A stretch of 64,000 nucleotides of DNA from Zoogloea sp035335645 (GCA_035335645.1 DAOQMM010000006.1:1-64000); one strand, 5' to 3'; shown: positions 44,735 through 53,801, counted from the first letter of the stretch. The notes: generated from the sequence alone by a model not told the origin. Numbers and translations: made by a program.

Positions 44735-44785
44735 AACCAGAGACCCTGGTTTATAATCAAGGCGCGGTCGGGTACCGCGCTTTTT
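44735..44785 (+). terminator. Two hairpins with a T-run between the crp/fnr-like gene and ftsK
   Basis: First hairpin AACCAG/CTGGTT (about 44735-44751), then TATAATC, then GCGCGGT/ACCGCGC (44762-44780) followed by TTTTTGTTTTTT. The second is a good rho-independent terminator, 80 bp after the regulator stop and 36 bp before the ftsK ATG. It could end the regulator transcript or attenuate ftsK; a short RNA ending here is also possible. Confidence 0.7.
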
Positions 44786-44820
44786 GTTTTTTCGACGCTT
44801 CCCGCGACCCTTGCCGTCCC

Positions 44821-47112
44821 ATGCTGAACCGCCCCTCGACCCGTCCCGTCCCGCTCCCCGAAAAGATCGCCAGCCTCCTGCAGGAAGCACGCTGGCTGCT
44901 GCTGGGCGTGCTCGCGGCGTATCTGGCGATCGTGCTCTTCGGATACGCCAAGAGCGATCCCGGCTGGTCCCATGCGGTGTACGTGGAGCGTGTGAGCAAT
45001 CCGGGCGGACGCTTCGGCGCCTGGCTGTCGGATCTGCTGCTCTATCTCTTCGGGCTGTCGGCCTGGTGGTGGGTGGCCTTCCTCGGGGTCGGTCTGGCGG
45101 TCGGATTCCGTCGTCTGCAACGGGAGCATGGGGCGGACCGGCGTTCGCTCTTCATCGTGCTGGCGGGCTTCCTGGTGGTGCTGGTGGCCAGTAGCGGTCT
45201 GGAGTCCATGCGTTTCCATTCCCTGCGGGCCACCTTACCCCTGGAGCCGGGTGGGCTGATCGGCGTGGAATTGGGCAGTGTGGTCGGCATCTATCTCGGA
45301 TTCACGGGCGGCACGCTGCTCTTGTTGACCCTCATCGCTGCCGGCCTGAGCCTGTTCTCGGGCGTGTCCTGGGTCGAGGCCTCCGAGGCGGTTGGCGGGG
45401 CGCTGGAGGCTGCCTGGAACTTCGTGCTGCACGGCGCCCAGACCTGGGAGGATCGCCGCGTCGGCCGCGAAGTGGCGCAGAAGCGCGAGGCCGTCGTGGA
45501 GACCAAGCGCAAGAAGGAGGAAGCGGCACCGCCCCCGCCCGTGCGCATCGAACCGGCGGTGGTCGAGGTGCCCCGTTCGGAGCGGGTGGTCAAGGAACGC
45601 CAGGCCGCCCTGTTCGTCGAGCTGCCCGGCGGCAGCCTGCCACCCCTGGCGCTGCTGGACGAGCCGGCCGACGATGTGGAGCCGCCCTCCGTCGAGTCGC
45701 TGGAATTCACCTCCCGCCTCATCGAACGGAAGCTCGCCGATTTCGGTGTCGAAGTGAAGGTGCTGGCCGCCTATCCGGGGCCGGTGATCACCCGTTTCGA
45801 GATCGAGCCGGCGGTCGGCGTGAAGGGCAGCCAGGTGATGAACCTGGTCAAGGATCTAGCCCGCGCCCTGTCCGTGGTGAGCATCCGCGTCGTCGAGACG
45901 GTGCCCGGCAAGACCTGCATGGCCCTGGAGCTGCCCAACCCCAAGCGCCAGACCGTGCGCCTGTCGGAGATCCTCGGTTCCAAGGCCTACCACGACATGC
46001 ATTCGCCCCTCACGGTGGCGCTTGGCAAGGACATCGGCGGCCAGCCCGTGGTGGCCGACATCGCCAAGACACCCCACCTGCTGGTGGCGGGGACGACCGG
46101 CTCGGGCAAGTCGGTGGGCATCAACGCGATGATCCTGTCGTTGCTTTACAAGTCCGAGCCGGAGGACGTGCGCCTGATCCTGGTCGATCCGAAGATGCTG
46201 GAGCTGTCGATTTACGAAGGCATTCCGCACCTGCTGGCGCCGGTGGTGACCGACATGAAGCACGCCGGCAACGCCCTCAACTGGTGCGTGGCCGAGATGG
46301 AGAAGCGCTACAAGCTCATGTCCTCGGTCGGCGTGCGCAATCTGGCGGGCTACAACAAGGCGGTGGCCGAGGCGGTCAAGGCGGGTGCGCCGCTGAAGAA
46401 CCCCTTCTCCATCACGCCGGAAAGCCCCGAGCCGCTGGAAAAGCTGCCCTACGTGGTGGTCATCATCGACGAACTCGCCGACCTGATGATGGTGGTGGGC
46501 AAGAAGATCGAGGAACTCATCGCCCGTCTCGCCCAGAAGGCGCGGGCGGCCGGCATCCACCTCATCCTTGCCACCCAGCGCCCCAGCGTGGACGTGATCA
46601 CCGGCCTCATCAAGGCCAACATCCCCACGCGGATGGCCTTCCAGGTGTCCAGCAAGATCGACTCCCGCACCATCCTCGACCAGATGGGCGCCGAGGCGCT
46701 GCTGGGCATGGGTGACATGCTCTACCTGGCACCCGGCACCGGCCTGCCGACGCGCGTGCACGGCGCCTTCGTGGCCGACCACGAGGTGCACAAGGTGGTG
46801 GAATTCCTCAAGAGCACCGGTGCACCGGACTACGTGGAGGGCATTCTGGCGCCTCAGGACGAGGAGGCGGGCGATCTGCTCGGCGGTGGCGAAGGGGGCG
46901 AGGGCAGCGAGGCCGATCCCCTCTACGACCAGGCTGTGGAGGTGGTGCTCAAGACGCGCCGGCCGTCCATCTCCCTGGTGCAGCGTCACCTGCGCATCGG
47001 CTACAACCGCGCCGCCCGACTCATCGAGCAGATGGAGCGTTCGGGCGTGGTGTCGGCCATGAGCGCCAACGGCAATCGGGACGTGATCGTGCCGCCCCGC
47101 GAAGGAGAATGA
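44821..47112 (+). CDS. ftsK: DNA translocase FtsK
   Basis: 763 residues. Four N-terminal membrane helices (WLLLGVLAAYLAIVLFGYA to FTGGTLLLLTLIAAGLSLF), a short linker (about 225-320), then the RecA-like motor: Walker A GTTGSGKS, Walker B VVIIDELADLMMV and a C-terminal gamma winged helix (VVLKTRRPSISLVQRHLRIGYNRAARLIEQMERSGVVS) that reads KOPS. FtsK pumps DNA at the division septum and activates XerCD. The short linker is normal for species other than E. coli. The start MLNRPSTRPVPLPEKI is preceded by CCC-rich leader sequence and no better alternative. Confidence 0.98.
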   Translation: MLNRPSTRPVPLPEKIASLLQEARWLLLGVLAAYLAIVLFGYAKSDPGWSHAVYVERVSNPGGRFGAWLSDLLLYLFGLSAWWWVAFLGVGLAVGFRRLQREHGADRRSLFIVLAGFLVVLVASSGLESMRFHSLRATLPLEPGGLIGVELGSVVGIYLGFTGGTLLLLTLIAAGLSLFSGVSWVEASEAVGGALEAAWNFVLHGAQTWEDRRVGREVAQKREAVVETKRKKEEAAPPPPVRIEPAVVEVPRSERVVKERQAALFVELPGGSLPPLALLDEPADDVEPPSVESLEFTSRLIERKLADFGVEVKVLAAYPGPVITRFEIEPAVGVKGSQVMNLVKDLARALSVVSIRVVETVPGKTCMALELPNPKRQTVRLSEILGSKAYHDMHSPLTVALGKDIGGQPVVADIAKTPHLLVAGTTGSGKSVGINAMILSLLYKSEPEDVRLILVDPKMLELSIYEGIPHLLAPVVTDMKHAGNALNWCVAEMEKRYKLMSSVGVRNLAGYNKAVAEAVKAGAPLKNPFSITPESPEPLEKLPYVVVIIDELADLMMVVGKKIEELIARLAQKARAAGIHLILATQRPSVDVITGLIKANIPTRMAFQVSSKIDSRTILDQMGAEALLGMGDMLYLAPGTGLPTRVHGAFVADHEVHKVVEFLKSTGAPDYVEGILAPQDEEAGDLLGGGEGGEGSEADPLYDQAVEVVLKTRRPSISLVQRHLRIGYNRAARLIEQMERSGVVSAMSANGNRDVIVPPREGE

Positions 47113-47759
47113 TGATCCGCAAGATGTCCTGCGCCGCCCTCGGGCTGGTCGCGCTGTTGTCTGCCGGGGCGGCCCGTGCCGATGGGCTGGCCCAGCTGAA
47201 GCAGTTCATGGAAGGCACCCGCGCGGCGAAGGGCACCTTCACCCAGCAGGTGTTCGCCAAATCCGGCCACAAGCCCCAGCAGGCCGGGGGCACCTTTGCC
47301 TTTTCCCGGCCGGGCAAGTTCCGTTGGGTCTATGACAAACCCTATGCCCAGGTGCTGGTCGGCGACGGCCGTACCCTGTGGGCCTTCGATCCGGAGCTGA
47401 ACCAGGTCACCACCAAGAAGCTGGGTCAGGCCCTGGGCAGCAGCCCGGCGGCCATCCTGGCGGGCGACAATGCGCTGGAGCGCAGCTTCGTGCTCAAGGA
47501 CGCCGGCGTCGCCGACGGGCTGGAGTGGGTTGAGGCCACGCCCAAGGGCGAGGACAGCAGTTTCGAGCGCATCCGCCTGGGGCTATCTGGTGGGCAGTTG
47601 CGGGCCATGCTGTTGTTCGACAACTTTGGCCAGACCACCTCGGTGCAGTTCAGCCAGATCGAGCGCAATCCGGCGCTCGATGCCGCCCTGTTCCACTTCG
47701 TTCCCCCCAAGGGGGCCGACGTGGTGGGCGACGGGAGCCCCGCTGGCGCAGCCCGCTAG
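47109..47759 (+). CDS. lolA: Outer-membrane lipoprotein carrier protein LolA
   Basis: 216 residues with a signal peptide (MMIRKMSCAALGLVALLSAGAARA). LolA features: LKQFMEGTRAAKGTFTQQVF, FAFSRPGKFRWVYDKPYAQVLVGDGRTLWAFDPELNQVT and DNFGQTTSVQFSQIERNP. It carries lipoproteins from LolCDE to LolB through the periplasm. The ATG overlaps the ftsK stop (ATGATGA), giving an ftsK-lolA-rarA operon typical of proteobacteria. Confidence 0.97.
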   Translation: MMIRKMSCAALGLVALLSAGAARADGLAQLKQFMEGTRAAKGTFTQQVFAKSGHKPQQAGGTFAFSRPGKFRWVYDKPYAQVLVGDGRTLWAFDPELNQVTTKKLGQALGSSPAAILAGDNALERSFVLKDAGVADGLEWVEATPKGEDSSFERIRLGLSGGQLRAMLLFDNFGQTTSVQFSQIERNPALDAALFHFVPPKGADVVGDGSPAGAAR

Positions 47760-47767
47760 GCAGCAGG

Positions 47768-49096
47768 ATGGCCGATCTCTTCGATGCCCTCGAGTCGCCG
47801 CGGGTGCCGCTGGCGGAGGCGATGCGTCCGCGGACGATTGCCGACGTGGTCGGTCAGGCTCACCTGCTCGGCCCCGGCAAGCCGCTGGCCCTGGCCTTCC
47901 AGTCCGGCAAGCCTCATTCGATGATCCTGTGGGGCCCGCCGGGTGTTGGCAAGACCACCCTCGCGCGGCTCATGGCCCAGGCCTTCGACGCGGAGTTTGT
48001 TGCCCTGTCGGCGGTGTTCTCGGGGGTCAAGGACATCCGTGAGGCCATCGCCCGGGCCGAGGTGGAGCGCGCCCGCGGCCGGCACACCATTCTCTTTGTG
48101 GACGAGGTCCATCGCTTCAACAAGGCCCAGCAGGACGCCTTTCTGCCCTTCGTGGAGCAGGGGCTGGTCACGCTGGTGGGGGCGACGACGGAGAATCCGT
48201 CCTTCGAGGTGAATTCGGCGCTGCTGTCACGGGCCGCGGTGTATGTGCTGCAGCCGCTCACGCCCGAGGAACTCGTCGTCCTCTTCGAGCGGGCGCGGGC
48301 CCACGCCTGCCCGCAGCTCGCCTTCGAGCCCGACGCCCGCGACCGTCTCGTCGGCTTTGCCGATGGCGATGCGCGGCGTCTGATGAATCTGCTGGAGCAG
48401 GTACACACCGCTGCGGATACGGCCGGACAGAACCCGGTCACGCCAGCCTTCGTGGACGAAGCCCTGTCGCGCAACCTGCGGCGGTTCGACAAGGGCGGCG
48501 AGGCCTTCTATGACCAGATTTCGGCGCTCCACAAATCCGTGCGGGGCTCCGATCCGGATGCATCCCTCTACTGGCTGTGCCGCATGCTCGATGGTGGGGC
48601 GGATCCCCACTATCTGGGACGGCGGCTGGTGCGCATGGCGGTGGAAGATATCGGTCTCGCGGATCCGCGGGCGCTGGAGATCAGCCTGAACGCGTGTGCC
48701 ACCTACGAGCGCCTGGGCACCCCGGAAGGGGAGCTGGCGCTGGCCGAAGCGGCGGTCTTTCTGGCCTGCGCGGCCAAATCGAACGCGGTGTACAAGGCGT
48801 ATAATGCAGCCCGCAAGTTCGTGGCGGCCGACGCATCGCGTCCGGTGCCGATGCACCTGCGCAACGCGCCGACACGCCTCATGAAGGATCTCGGCTACGG
48901 CAAGGCGTACCGCTATGCCCACGACGAGCCGGACGCCTACGCGGCAGGGGAAAGTTATCTGCCCGACGGCATGGCGAGACCAGACTGGTATGTCCCGACC
49001 GGGCGCGGGCTGGAAGCGCAGATTGCGGACAAGCTGGCGCGCCTGCGCGAAAGGGATCGCGCGGCGCAGGATGCGGACAGGCGGGACGAAGTCTAA
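47768..49096 (+). CDS. rarA: Replication-associated recombination protein A (RarA/MgsA)
   Basis: 442 residues. AAA+ ATPase: Walker A GPPGVGKTTLARL, Walker B LFVDEVHRFNKAQQDAFLP, sensor 1 GATTENPSFEVNSALLSR, then the MgsA C-terminal tetramerisation domain (FYDQISALHKSVRGSDPDASLYWL, RRLVRMAVEDIGLADPRAL). It acts at stalled replication forks. Starts 9 bp after lolA, same operon. Confidence 0.97.
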   Translation: MADLFDALESPRVPLAEAMRPRTIADVVGQAHLLGPGKPLALAFQSGKPHSMILWGPPGVGKTTLARLMAQAFDAEFVALSAVFSGVKDIREAIARAEVERARGRHTILFVDEVHRFNKAQQDAFLPFVEQGLVTLVGATTENPSFEVNSALLSRAAVYVLQPLTPEELVVLFERARAHACPQLAFEPDARDRLVGFADGDARRLMNLLEQVHTAADTAGQNPVTPAFVDEALSRNLRRFDKGGEAFYDQISALHKSVRGSDPDASLYWLCRMLDGGADPHYLGRRLVRMAVEDIGLADPRALEISLNACATYERLGTPEGELALAEAAVFLACAAKSNAVYKAYNAARKFVAADASRPVPMHLRNAPTRLMKDLGYGKAYRYAHDEPDAYAAGESYLPDGMARPDWYVPTGRGLEAQIADKLARLRERDRAAQDADRRDEV

Positions 49097-49362
49097 TGGG
49101 TGTGCGACACCGGATGCGCCTGGATGAAGCGTGCGCAGGCGGCTCGGAAGCGATTGGCGTTGGCCCGGTCGCCCCGTTCCTCGGCCCGATCCACCAGATC
49201 CAGCAAGAACTGGGTGAGCATCAGCGTGCCTTCCGGGGTCTGGACCAGCCCGCAGGCGATCTGGGCGGCGGCGGCTTCGGGAATGTCGTGGTGCTCGGCG
49301 ATGATCGCGACGTCTTCATCGGTCAAGTCGCAGTAATCCAGACAGTCGCGTATGGATAGCAT
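49093..49362 (-). CDS. Small cytoplasmic protein, unknown function
   Basis: 89 residues: LSIRDCLDYCDLTDEDVAIIAEHH, then IPEAAAAQIACGLVQTPEGTLMLTQFLLDLVDRAEERGDR and a His-containing end (QAHPVSHTH). All-helical, acidic in the middle; no signal peptide or membrane segment. Similar short proteins follow rarA in related genomes in my recollection, but no function is known. It overlaps the rarA stop by 4 bp tail to tail. GAAGGAGACTCCA upstream supports the ATG at 49362. Confidence 0.65.
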   Translation of the reverse strand: MLSIRDCLDYCDLTDEDVAIIAEHHDIPEAAAAQIACGLVQTPEGTLMLTQFLLDLVDRAEERGDRANANRFRAACARFIQAHPVSHTH

Positions 49363-49623
49363 TGGAGTCTCCTTCGATGGTCGGACGAGGAAGGGTTCCT
49401 TCTGCCGGGAGCCTTCTTCAATTGTGACCTCTGAATACACGAATTCAAGAAAAGTTTCACAGCGGGCAGGCTATGAACTTTCCAATTTCCATTGAACGAG
49501 CCCGTGGAATGCGTCACGCGCTTTGTGATGCGTCGCAATATAGCGGAAACGTTCGCGGTCTGCCAAGCAATATTTATGCCGAATATGATGTCGGTCGGAT
49601 TTTCGATTTGAATAGGATTCCCC

Positions 49624-50910
49624 ATGCTTGACGTACAACTGCTGCGCACCCGCCTGGATTTTGTCGCCGAACGCCTTGCGACCCGCGGCCTGCAACTCGA
49701 TGTGGCGGCCTTCCAGGCGCTCGAAGACGAACGCAAAACGCGCCAGACCCGCACCCAGGAACTCCAGGCACGGCGCAATGCCCTGTCCAAGCAGGTCGGC
49801 CAGCTGAAGGGCAAGGGCGAGGACGCCTCCGCGGTGCTGGCCGAGGTGGCGAGCATCGGTGACGAACTCAAGGCCAACGAGATTGCCCTGGCCGAGCTGC
49901 TGGAGCGCTTCAACGCCTTCGTCGCCGGGCTGCCCAACCTGCCCCACGAGAGCGTGCCGCCGGGCGGTTCGGAGGCGGACAACGTGGAGGTCAGCCGGTG
50001 GGGTGCGATCCCGACCTTCGACTTTGAGGTGCGCGACCACGTGGACCTGGGCGCCCGCCTCGGCGGGCTGGATTTCGAGACGGCGGCCAAGATCTCCGGT
50101 GCGCGCTTCACCCTGATGAAGGGCGGTCTGGCCCGCCTGCATCGGGCTCTGGCCCAGTTCATGGTGGACACCCACACCGCCGAGCATGGCTACACCGAGC
50201 TCTACGTGCCCTACCTCGTGAATGCGGCCAGCATGTTCGGCACCGGCCAGCTGCCCAAATTCGAGGAAGACCTGTTCCCGGTGCCCCGTGCCGACGGGGG
50301 CAAGTTCTACCTGATCCCCACCGCCGAGGTGCCGGTTACCAACATCGTGCGCGACGAACTCCTGTCGGCCGATGCGCTGCCCCTCAAGTTCGTCAGCCAC
50401 ACCCCGTGCTTCCGCTCCGAAGCCGGCAGCTACGGCAAGGACACGCGCGGCATGATCCGCCAGCACCAGTTCGACAAGGTGGAGCTGGTCCGCATCGAGC
50501 ATCCCGACCAGGCCTGGGCGGCGCTGGAGGAACTCACCGGCCACGCCGAGGCCATCCTGCAGAAGCTGGAACTCTCCTATCGCAAGATCGTGCTGTGTTC
50601 CGGCGACATGGGCTTTTCGTCGGCCAAGACCTACGACCTGGAGGTCTGGCTGCCGGCCCAGAACACCTACCGGGAAATCTCCTCCTGCTCCTGCTTCGAG
50701 GGCTTCCAGGCACGCCGCATGCAGGCCCGCTTCAAGAACGCCCAAGGCAAGAACGAAGCCGTGGCGACTCTCAACGGCTCCGGCCTGGCGGTGGGGCGCA
50801 CCCTCGTGGCGGTGCTGGAAAACTACCAGCAGGCGGACGGCTCGGTGCGCATCCCGACGGTGCTGCAGCCCTACATGGGGGGCGTGACCATGCTGGCGCC
50901 GATCAACTGA
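49624..50910 (+). CDS. serS: Seryl-tRNA synthetase
   Basis: 428 residues, class II synthetase. N-terminal long antiparallel coiled-coil arm (ALEDERKTRQTRTQELQARRNALSKQVGQLKG) that binds the long variable arm of tRNA-Ser, then motif 2 (FVSHTPCFRSEAGSYGKDTRGMIRQHQF) and motif 3 (NGSGLAVGRTLVAVLENYQ). It charges the tRNA-Ser encoded 700 bp downstream. MLDVQLLRTRLDFVAERL is the family start. The 180-bp upstream region is AT-rich and holds no visible leader structure. Confidence 0.98.
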   Translation: MLDVQLLRTRLDFVAERLATRGLQLDVAAFQALEDERKTRQTRTQELQARRNALSKQVGQLKGKGEDASAVLAEVASIGDELKANEIALAELLERFNAFVAGLPNLPHESVPPGGSEADNVEVSRWGAIPTFDFEVRDHVDLGARLGGLDFETAAKISGARFTLMKGGLARLHRALAQFMVDTHTAEHGYTELYVPYLVNAASMFGTGQLPKFEEDLFPVPRADGGKFYLIPTAEVPVTNIVRDELLSADALPLKFVSHTPCFRSEAGSYGKDTRGMIRQHQFDKVELVRIEHPDQAWAALEELTGHAEAILQKLELSYRKIVLCSGDMGFSSAKTYDLEVWLPAQNTYREISSCSCFEGFQARRMQARFKNAQGKNEAVATLNGSGLAVGRTLVAVLENYQQADGSVRIPTVLQPYMGGVTMLAPIN

Positions 50911-51039
50911 TCCGGCAGCGTGATCGAATTCCTTTGTCCTCGGATTTAAATGACAGGTGGGAGTCTTGCGTTGACCCGAAGAGGGGGTGGGCTGATATCG
51001 TTTTGACATTCTTTCACAACAAAACGATGAGGCACCCCC

Positions 51040-51405
51040 ATGACGAGCAAATCCTTTCAGACCATTACGGCCGATCTGTCCCGGGCGGTGGACAGCCTGC
51101 GTGCCGAGATCCCCGGTACGATGCAGGGCTTCAGCAGCATGGCCCGCGACGCCATGAAGCCCGGTGTCCTGTCCGCGCTCGACAAGGAACTCCTGGCCAC
51201 CGCCATTGGCGTTGCGGCCCGTTGTGACGGCTGTGTCGGCTTCCATGTCAAGGCGCTGATCCGCCTCGGCGTGACACGCGAACAGCTGATGGAGACCCTT
51301 GCGGTCGCCGTGTATATGGGGGGCGGCCCGAGCCTGATGTACGCCGCCGAGGCCGTGCGCGCCTACGACGAATTCATCGATCTGCCGATTCGCCAGGCAG
51401 CCTGA
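51040..51405 (+). CDS. AhpD/carboxymuconolactone decarboxylase-like protein
   Basis: 121 residues, all-helical AhpD-like fold with the redox motif C-DG-C in VAARCDGCVGFHVKALIRLG, including the His two residues after the second Cys. Proteins of this group are small peroxidase partners or decarboxylase-like enzymes of mostly unknown substrate. It ends MYAAEAVRAYDEFI, as in the family. Single-gene unit between serS and tRNA-Ser; AGGC-rich site before the ATG. Confidence 0.9.
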   Translation: MTSKSFQTITADLSRAVDSLRAEIPGTMQGFSSMARDAMKPGVLSALDKELLATAIGVAARCDGCVGFHVKALIRLGVTREQLMETLAVAVYMGGGPSLMYAAEAVRAYDEFIDLPIRQAA

Positions 51406-51573
51406 GCTGGCGTTCCAGGGATGCTCCGCTCCTCGTATCACGCTGGCGTGATGTCCGGCTCGATGGCGCCCGCCCGTGTTTTGAAGCGCGCGTAAGGCGT
51501 CGAGGGGCGTGGCCGCGCTGCCGCAGCACATCCGCCGGACGGCCCCCTTTCGACATTCCCCGCGGTATCGGGA

Positions 51574-51602
51574 CTGACATTCCCGGACGATTCGGTTACA
51601 AT
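51574..51602 (+). promoter_or_regulatory. Sigma-70 promoter of the tRNA-Ser gene
   Basis: -35 CTGACA (51574-51579), 17-bp spacer, -10 TACAAT (51597-51602). Each box has five of six consensus bases. The predicted start near 51609 is 8 bp before the mature tRNA 5' end. Confidence 0.85.
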
Positions 51603-51616
51603 CGACAGCTTCGAGC

Positions 51617-51706
51617 GGAAAGGTGCCAGAGTGGTCGAATGGGCCGGACTCGAAATCCGGTGTACAGCTTGCTGTACCGTGGGTTCGAATCCCACCCTTT
51701 CCGCCA
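51617..51706 (+). tRNA. tRNA-Ser (anticodon CGA)
   Basis: 90 bases including an encoded CCA. Acceptor GGAAAGG pairs with CCTTTCC; discriminator G as in all tRNA-Ser. The anticodon loop CTCGAAA in the stem CCGGA/TCCGG gives CGA (reads UCG). A long variable arm (TGTACAGCTTGCTGTAC region) marks class II. T-arm GTGGGTTCGAATCCCAC is standard. Confidence 0.98.
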
Positions 51707-51716
51707 AGCATCCCGT

Positions 51717-51743
51717 AAAAACGCGCCTTTCGGCGCGTTTTTT
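51717..51743 (+). terminator. Rho-independent terminator of tRNA-Ser
   Basis: ACGCGCC and GGCGCGT arms with TTTC loop, A-run before and T-run after, so it works on both strands. It starts 11 bp after the tRNA and 70 bp beyond the convergent WSC gene's stop. Confidence 0.93.
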
Positions 51744-51812
51744 CGTTTCTGCGATCCTGTGGTGTCGGTCGCAGGGCGCGTCCGCGCCTGCGACCGGGTG
51801 CCCTGCATGCTT

Positions 51813-53288
51813 TCAGTGGGTGGCGTACACGCTGTTGCGCCAGCCGCCGCCGCAGGTTTCGGTGCTGTTCGCGATGCATGGCGTATTGCATTCGGCGTCT
51901 GCAGCCTTGGTGGGCGGCAACGTGTTGCCCGCGTAGCACTGACCTTGCCATTGCAGGCCGGCGTAGGCGTAGCCTTCCCGTCCGGCGGCGGCGACGCAGG
52001 ATTCCACGGTAGCGCCGGAGGACATCAGGGCGATCGGCAGGGTCCGGCTGGCGGTATCCACGTAGCAGCCCTTGTAGGCGTTGGCGGGCGGTTTCGGCAA
52101 GCTCGGAACACCTGTCGCGTAGACGCTGTTGCGCCACGTGCCGCCGCAGGTCTGACCGGCGCCGGCGGTGCAGGGCATGTTGCACTCGTTGTCCGCCACC
52201 TTGGTCTTGCCGAGGCTGTTGCCGCCGTAGCACTGACCACCATATTGCAGGCCGGCGTAGGCCAGATTGCGGGCACGGGCGGCGGCAACGCAGGTGTCGA
52301 CGTTGGCGATGCTGTTGGCCATCAAGGTGACGGGCAATGCCCGACTGGCATCGTCGGTGTAGCAGCCCTGATAGACCGGCTTGGCGGGCGCGGCGGGTGT
52401 GACGCCGGTGGCGTACACGCTGTTGCGCCAGCTTCCGCCGCAGGACTCGGACTTGTCGGCCGAGCAGGGCATCGCGCATTCGCTGTCGGCGACCTTGCGG
52501 AGGGCCGGAGCGTTCCCGGCAAAGCAGGTGCCGCCGTACTGCAGGCCCGCGTAGGCGTAGGTGTGGGCCTTGGCTGCCGCCATGCAGCTTTCCACCGTGG
52601 CGCCCGCGGCCATGAGCTGCACCGGCAGCGCGCGCACGCCGTCATCCGTGTAGCAGCCCACGTAGGCACCCTGGGTTTGCGGATATGTCTGCAGATTGTC
52701 GAACACGCCGTAGATACCCTGGCCGTTCACGCGACCGCGCTGACCGGGCGGGTTGGCGATGGACGAGAAGAGGACGTAGGCGATGTCGGCGCTCGGGCGT
52801 TCGACGGTCAGTGTCTGCCACGTGCCCCAGCCGGCTTTGCCGTCGCCGTACCAGTTGGCGTAATACACCTTGGCCAGGAGCTTGCCGCTCGCGTCGAAGG
52901 CTTCCAGGAAGGGGCGCCGCTGCAGGCTGGCGTCGTTGCCCAGGTATTCGATGGCTTCCACGCCCCGTGCATCGATGCTGACCTTCTTCTGCGGGGCTGC
53001 GAATACGGCCTTGACGGCCCCCTCGTCGGCCGAAAAGGCCGACGAGAAAGCGCCGCCCGTGGCGGGATTCCACAGGGTGACGGTGTTCGAGTTCTGCCAC
53101 GCAGAGGCGTAGGCGTGACCGCTCTGGCTGGCAACGCTGGAAAGGAGGACGCCGCTGCCGGCGTAGGTTCCATCCACCAGGGTGCCCGACGGGACATCGT
53201 CGAAGCCGATGTCCGCCGCCCACGCGGGTGGGCTGCCTGCAAGCGCCGTGAGGACCAGCAGGTGGATCAGGGATTGGCGAGTGTGCAT
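51813..53288 (-). CDS. Secreted protein with three WSC domains
   Basis: 491 residues. Signal peptide (MHTRQSLIHLLVLTALAGSPPAWA), then a beta-sandwich-like N-terminal domain (25-205; FDDVPSGTLVDGTYAGSGV, PFLEAFDASGKLLAKVYY) and three WSC domains of about 90 residues (starting YVGCYTDD, YQGCYTDD and YKGCYVDT), each ending CGG-x-WRNSVYATG with eight conserved Cys. WSC domains bind carbohydrate and are best known from fungal wall sensors and some bacteria. Domain linkers are Pro-rich (APAKPV, LPKPPAN). A cell-surface glycan-binding or adhesion role is inferred. Its promoter region is shared with the hydrogenase operon. Confidence 0.85.
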   Translation of the reverse strand: MHTRQSLIHLLVLTALAGSPPAWAADIGFDDVPSGTLVDGTYAGSGVLLSSVASQSGHAYASAWQNSNTVTLWNPATGGAFSSAFSADEGAVKAVFAAPQKKVSIDARGVEAIEYLGNDASLQRRPFLEAFDASGKLLAKVYYANWYGDGKAGWGTWQTLTVERPSADIAYVLFSSIANPPGQRGRVNGQGIYGVFDNLQTYPQTQGAYVGCYTDDGVRALPVQLMAAGATVESCMAAAKAHTYAYAGLQYGGTCFAGNAPALRKVADSECAMPCSADKSESCGGSWRNSVYATGVTPAAPAKPVYQGCYTDDASRALPVTLMANSIANVDTCVAAARARNLAYAGLQYGGQCYGGNSLGKTKVADNECNMPCTAGAGQTCGGTWRNSVYATGVPSLPKPPANAYKGCYVDTASRTLPIALMSSGATVESCVAAAGREGYAYAGLQWQGQCYAGNTLPPTKAADAECNTPCIANSTETCGGGWRNSVYATH

Positions 53289-53801
53289 GACATCCTCCGC
53301 TTCGATTCGTTGGGGAAAGCGGGCCTGGCCGGGCCATGCGACGCGGCAAGGCCCAAGGGGTGACTGACAGGTTCACGGTCGGCCCGGCCTGCAGGGGTGT
53401 CGTTGACCCCGGTCAACCCTCGGTGTGGCGAGCGCTGTTCATGTACCCATTCCGGGTTTCAGGCGCAGCCAGGTTACAGGGCCGGGTCGAGCGGTCGCGC
53501 CGGGGCTTCAGGGCGGATGCGCGCGTCATTCCCGGGCGCCGTGCGTGCCTGCGGGCGGCTACGCTCACCGGAAAGTAGCCTTCCGCTTTGCTGGCAGTGC
53601 AGCTTGCAAGGACGGCCCGGCGGACGCCGGTGCATGCAGACAAGACCCTGATCGAAAAGCGGTTTTATGTTTCGCATGGTGCGGGCACGGATCTTGTGTC
53701 GGTGTCTCCTCGCGATGCGGCAAACGACCCCGCCACAAGCGGTCGGCCGCGCACCCACATGACGTTCAGACGCGATTCATCCGCGAGGGGAGCCGGGTTC
53801 C
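53289..53801. promoter_or_regulatory. Divergent WSC/hydrogenase region with a perfect Fnr/Dnr-type site at 53403-53416
   Basis: 513 bp without a supported gene. TTGACcccgGTCAA (53403-53416) is a perfect Fnr/Dnr/Nnr palindrome. It lies 115 bp before the WSC start and 386 bp before hoxK, so it could serve either; a -10 at the right distance is not clear on either side. Small reading frames across 53397-53809 look like non-coding GC-rich DNA. hoxK has GGGGAGC about 10 bp before its ATG. Confidence 0.5.

Noticed and set aside
51766..51795. GGTCGCAGG...CCTGCGACC inverted repeat near tRNA-Ser as a third copy of the nosZ palindrome
   Set aside because: Arms resemble the operator half-site, but spacing is different and it lies between convergent gene ends, so it is more likely a hairpin.
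53582..53610. TGGCAG...TTGCA resembling a sigma-54 promoter before hoxK
   Set aside because: The distance between the GG and GC doublets is 13 bp; sigma-54 promoters need 12.
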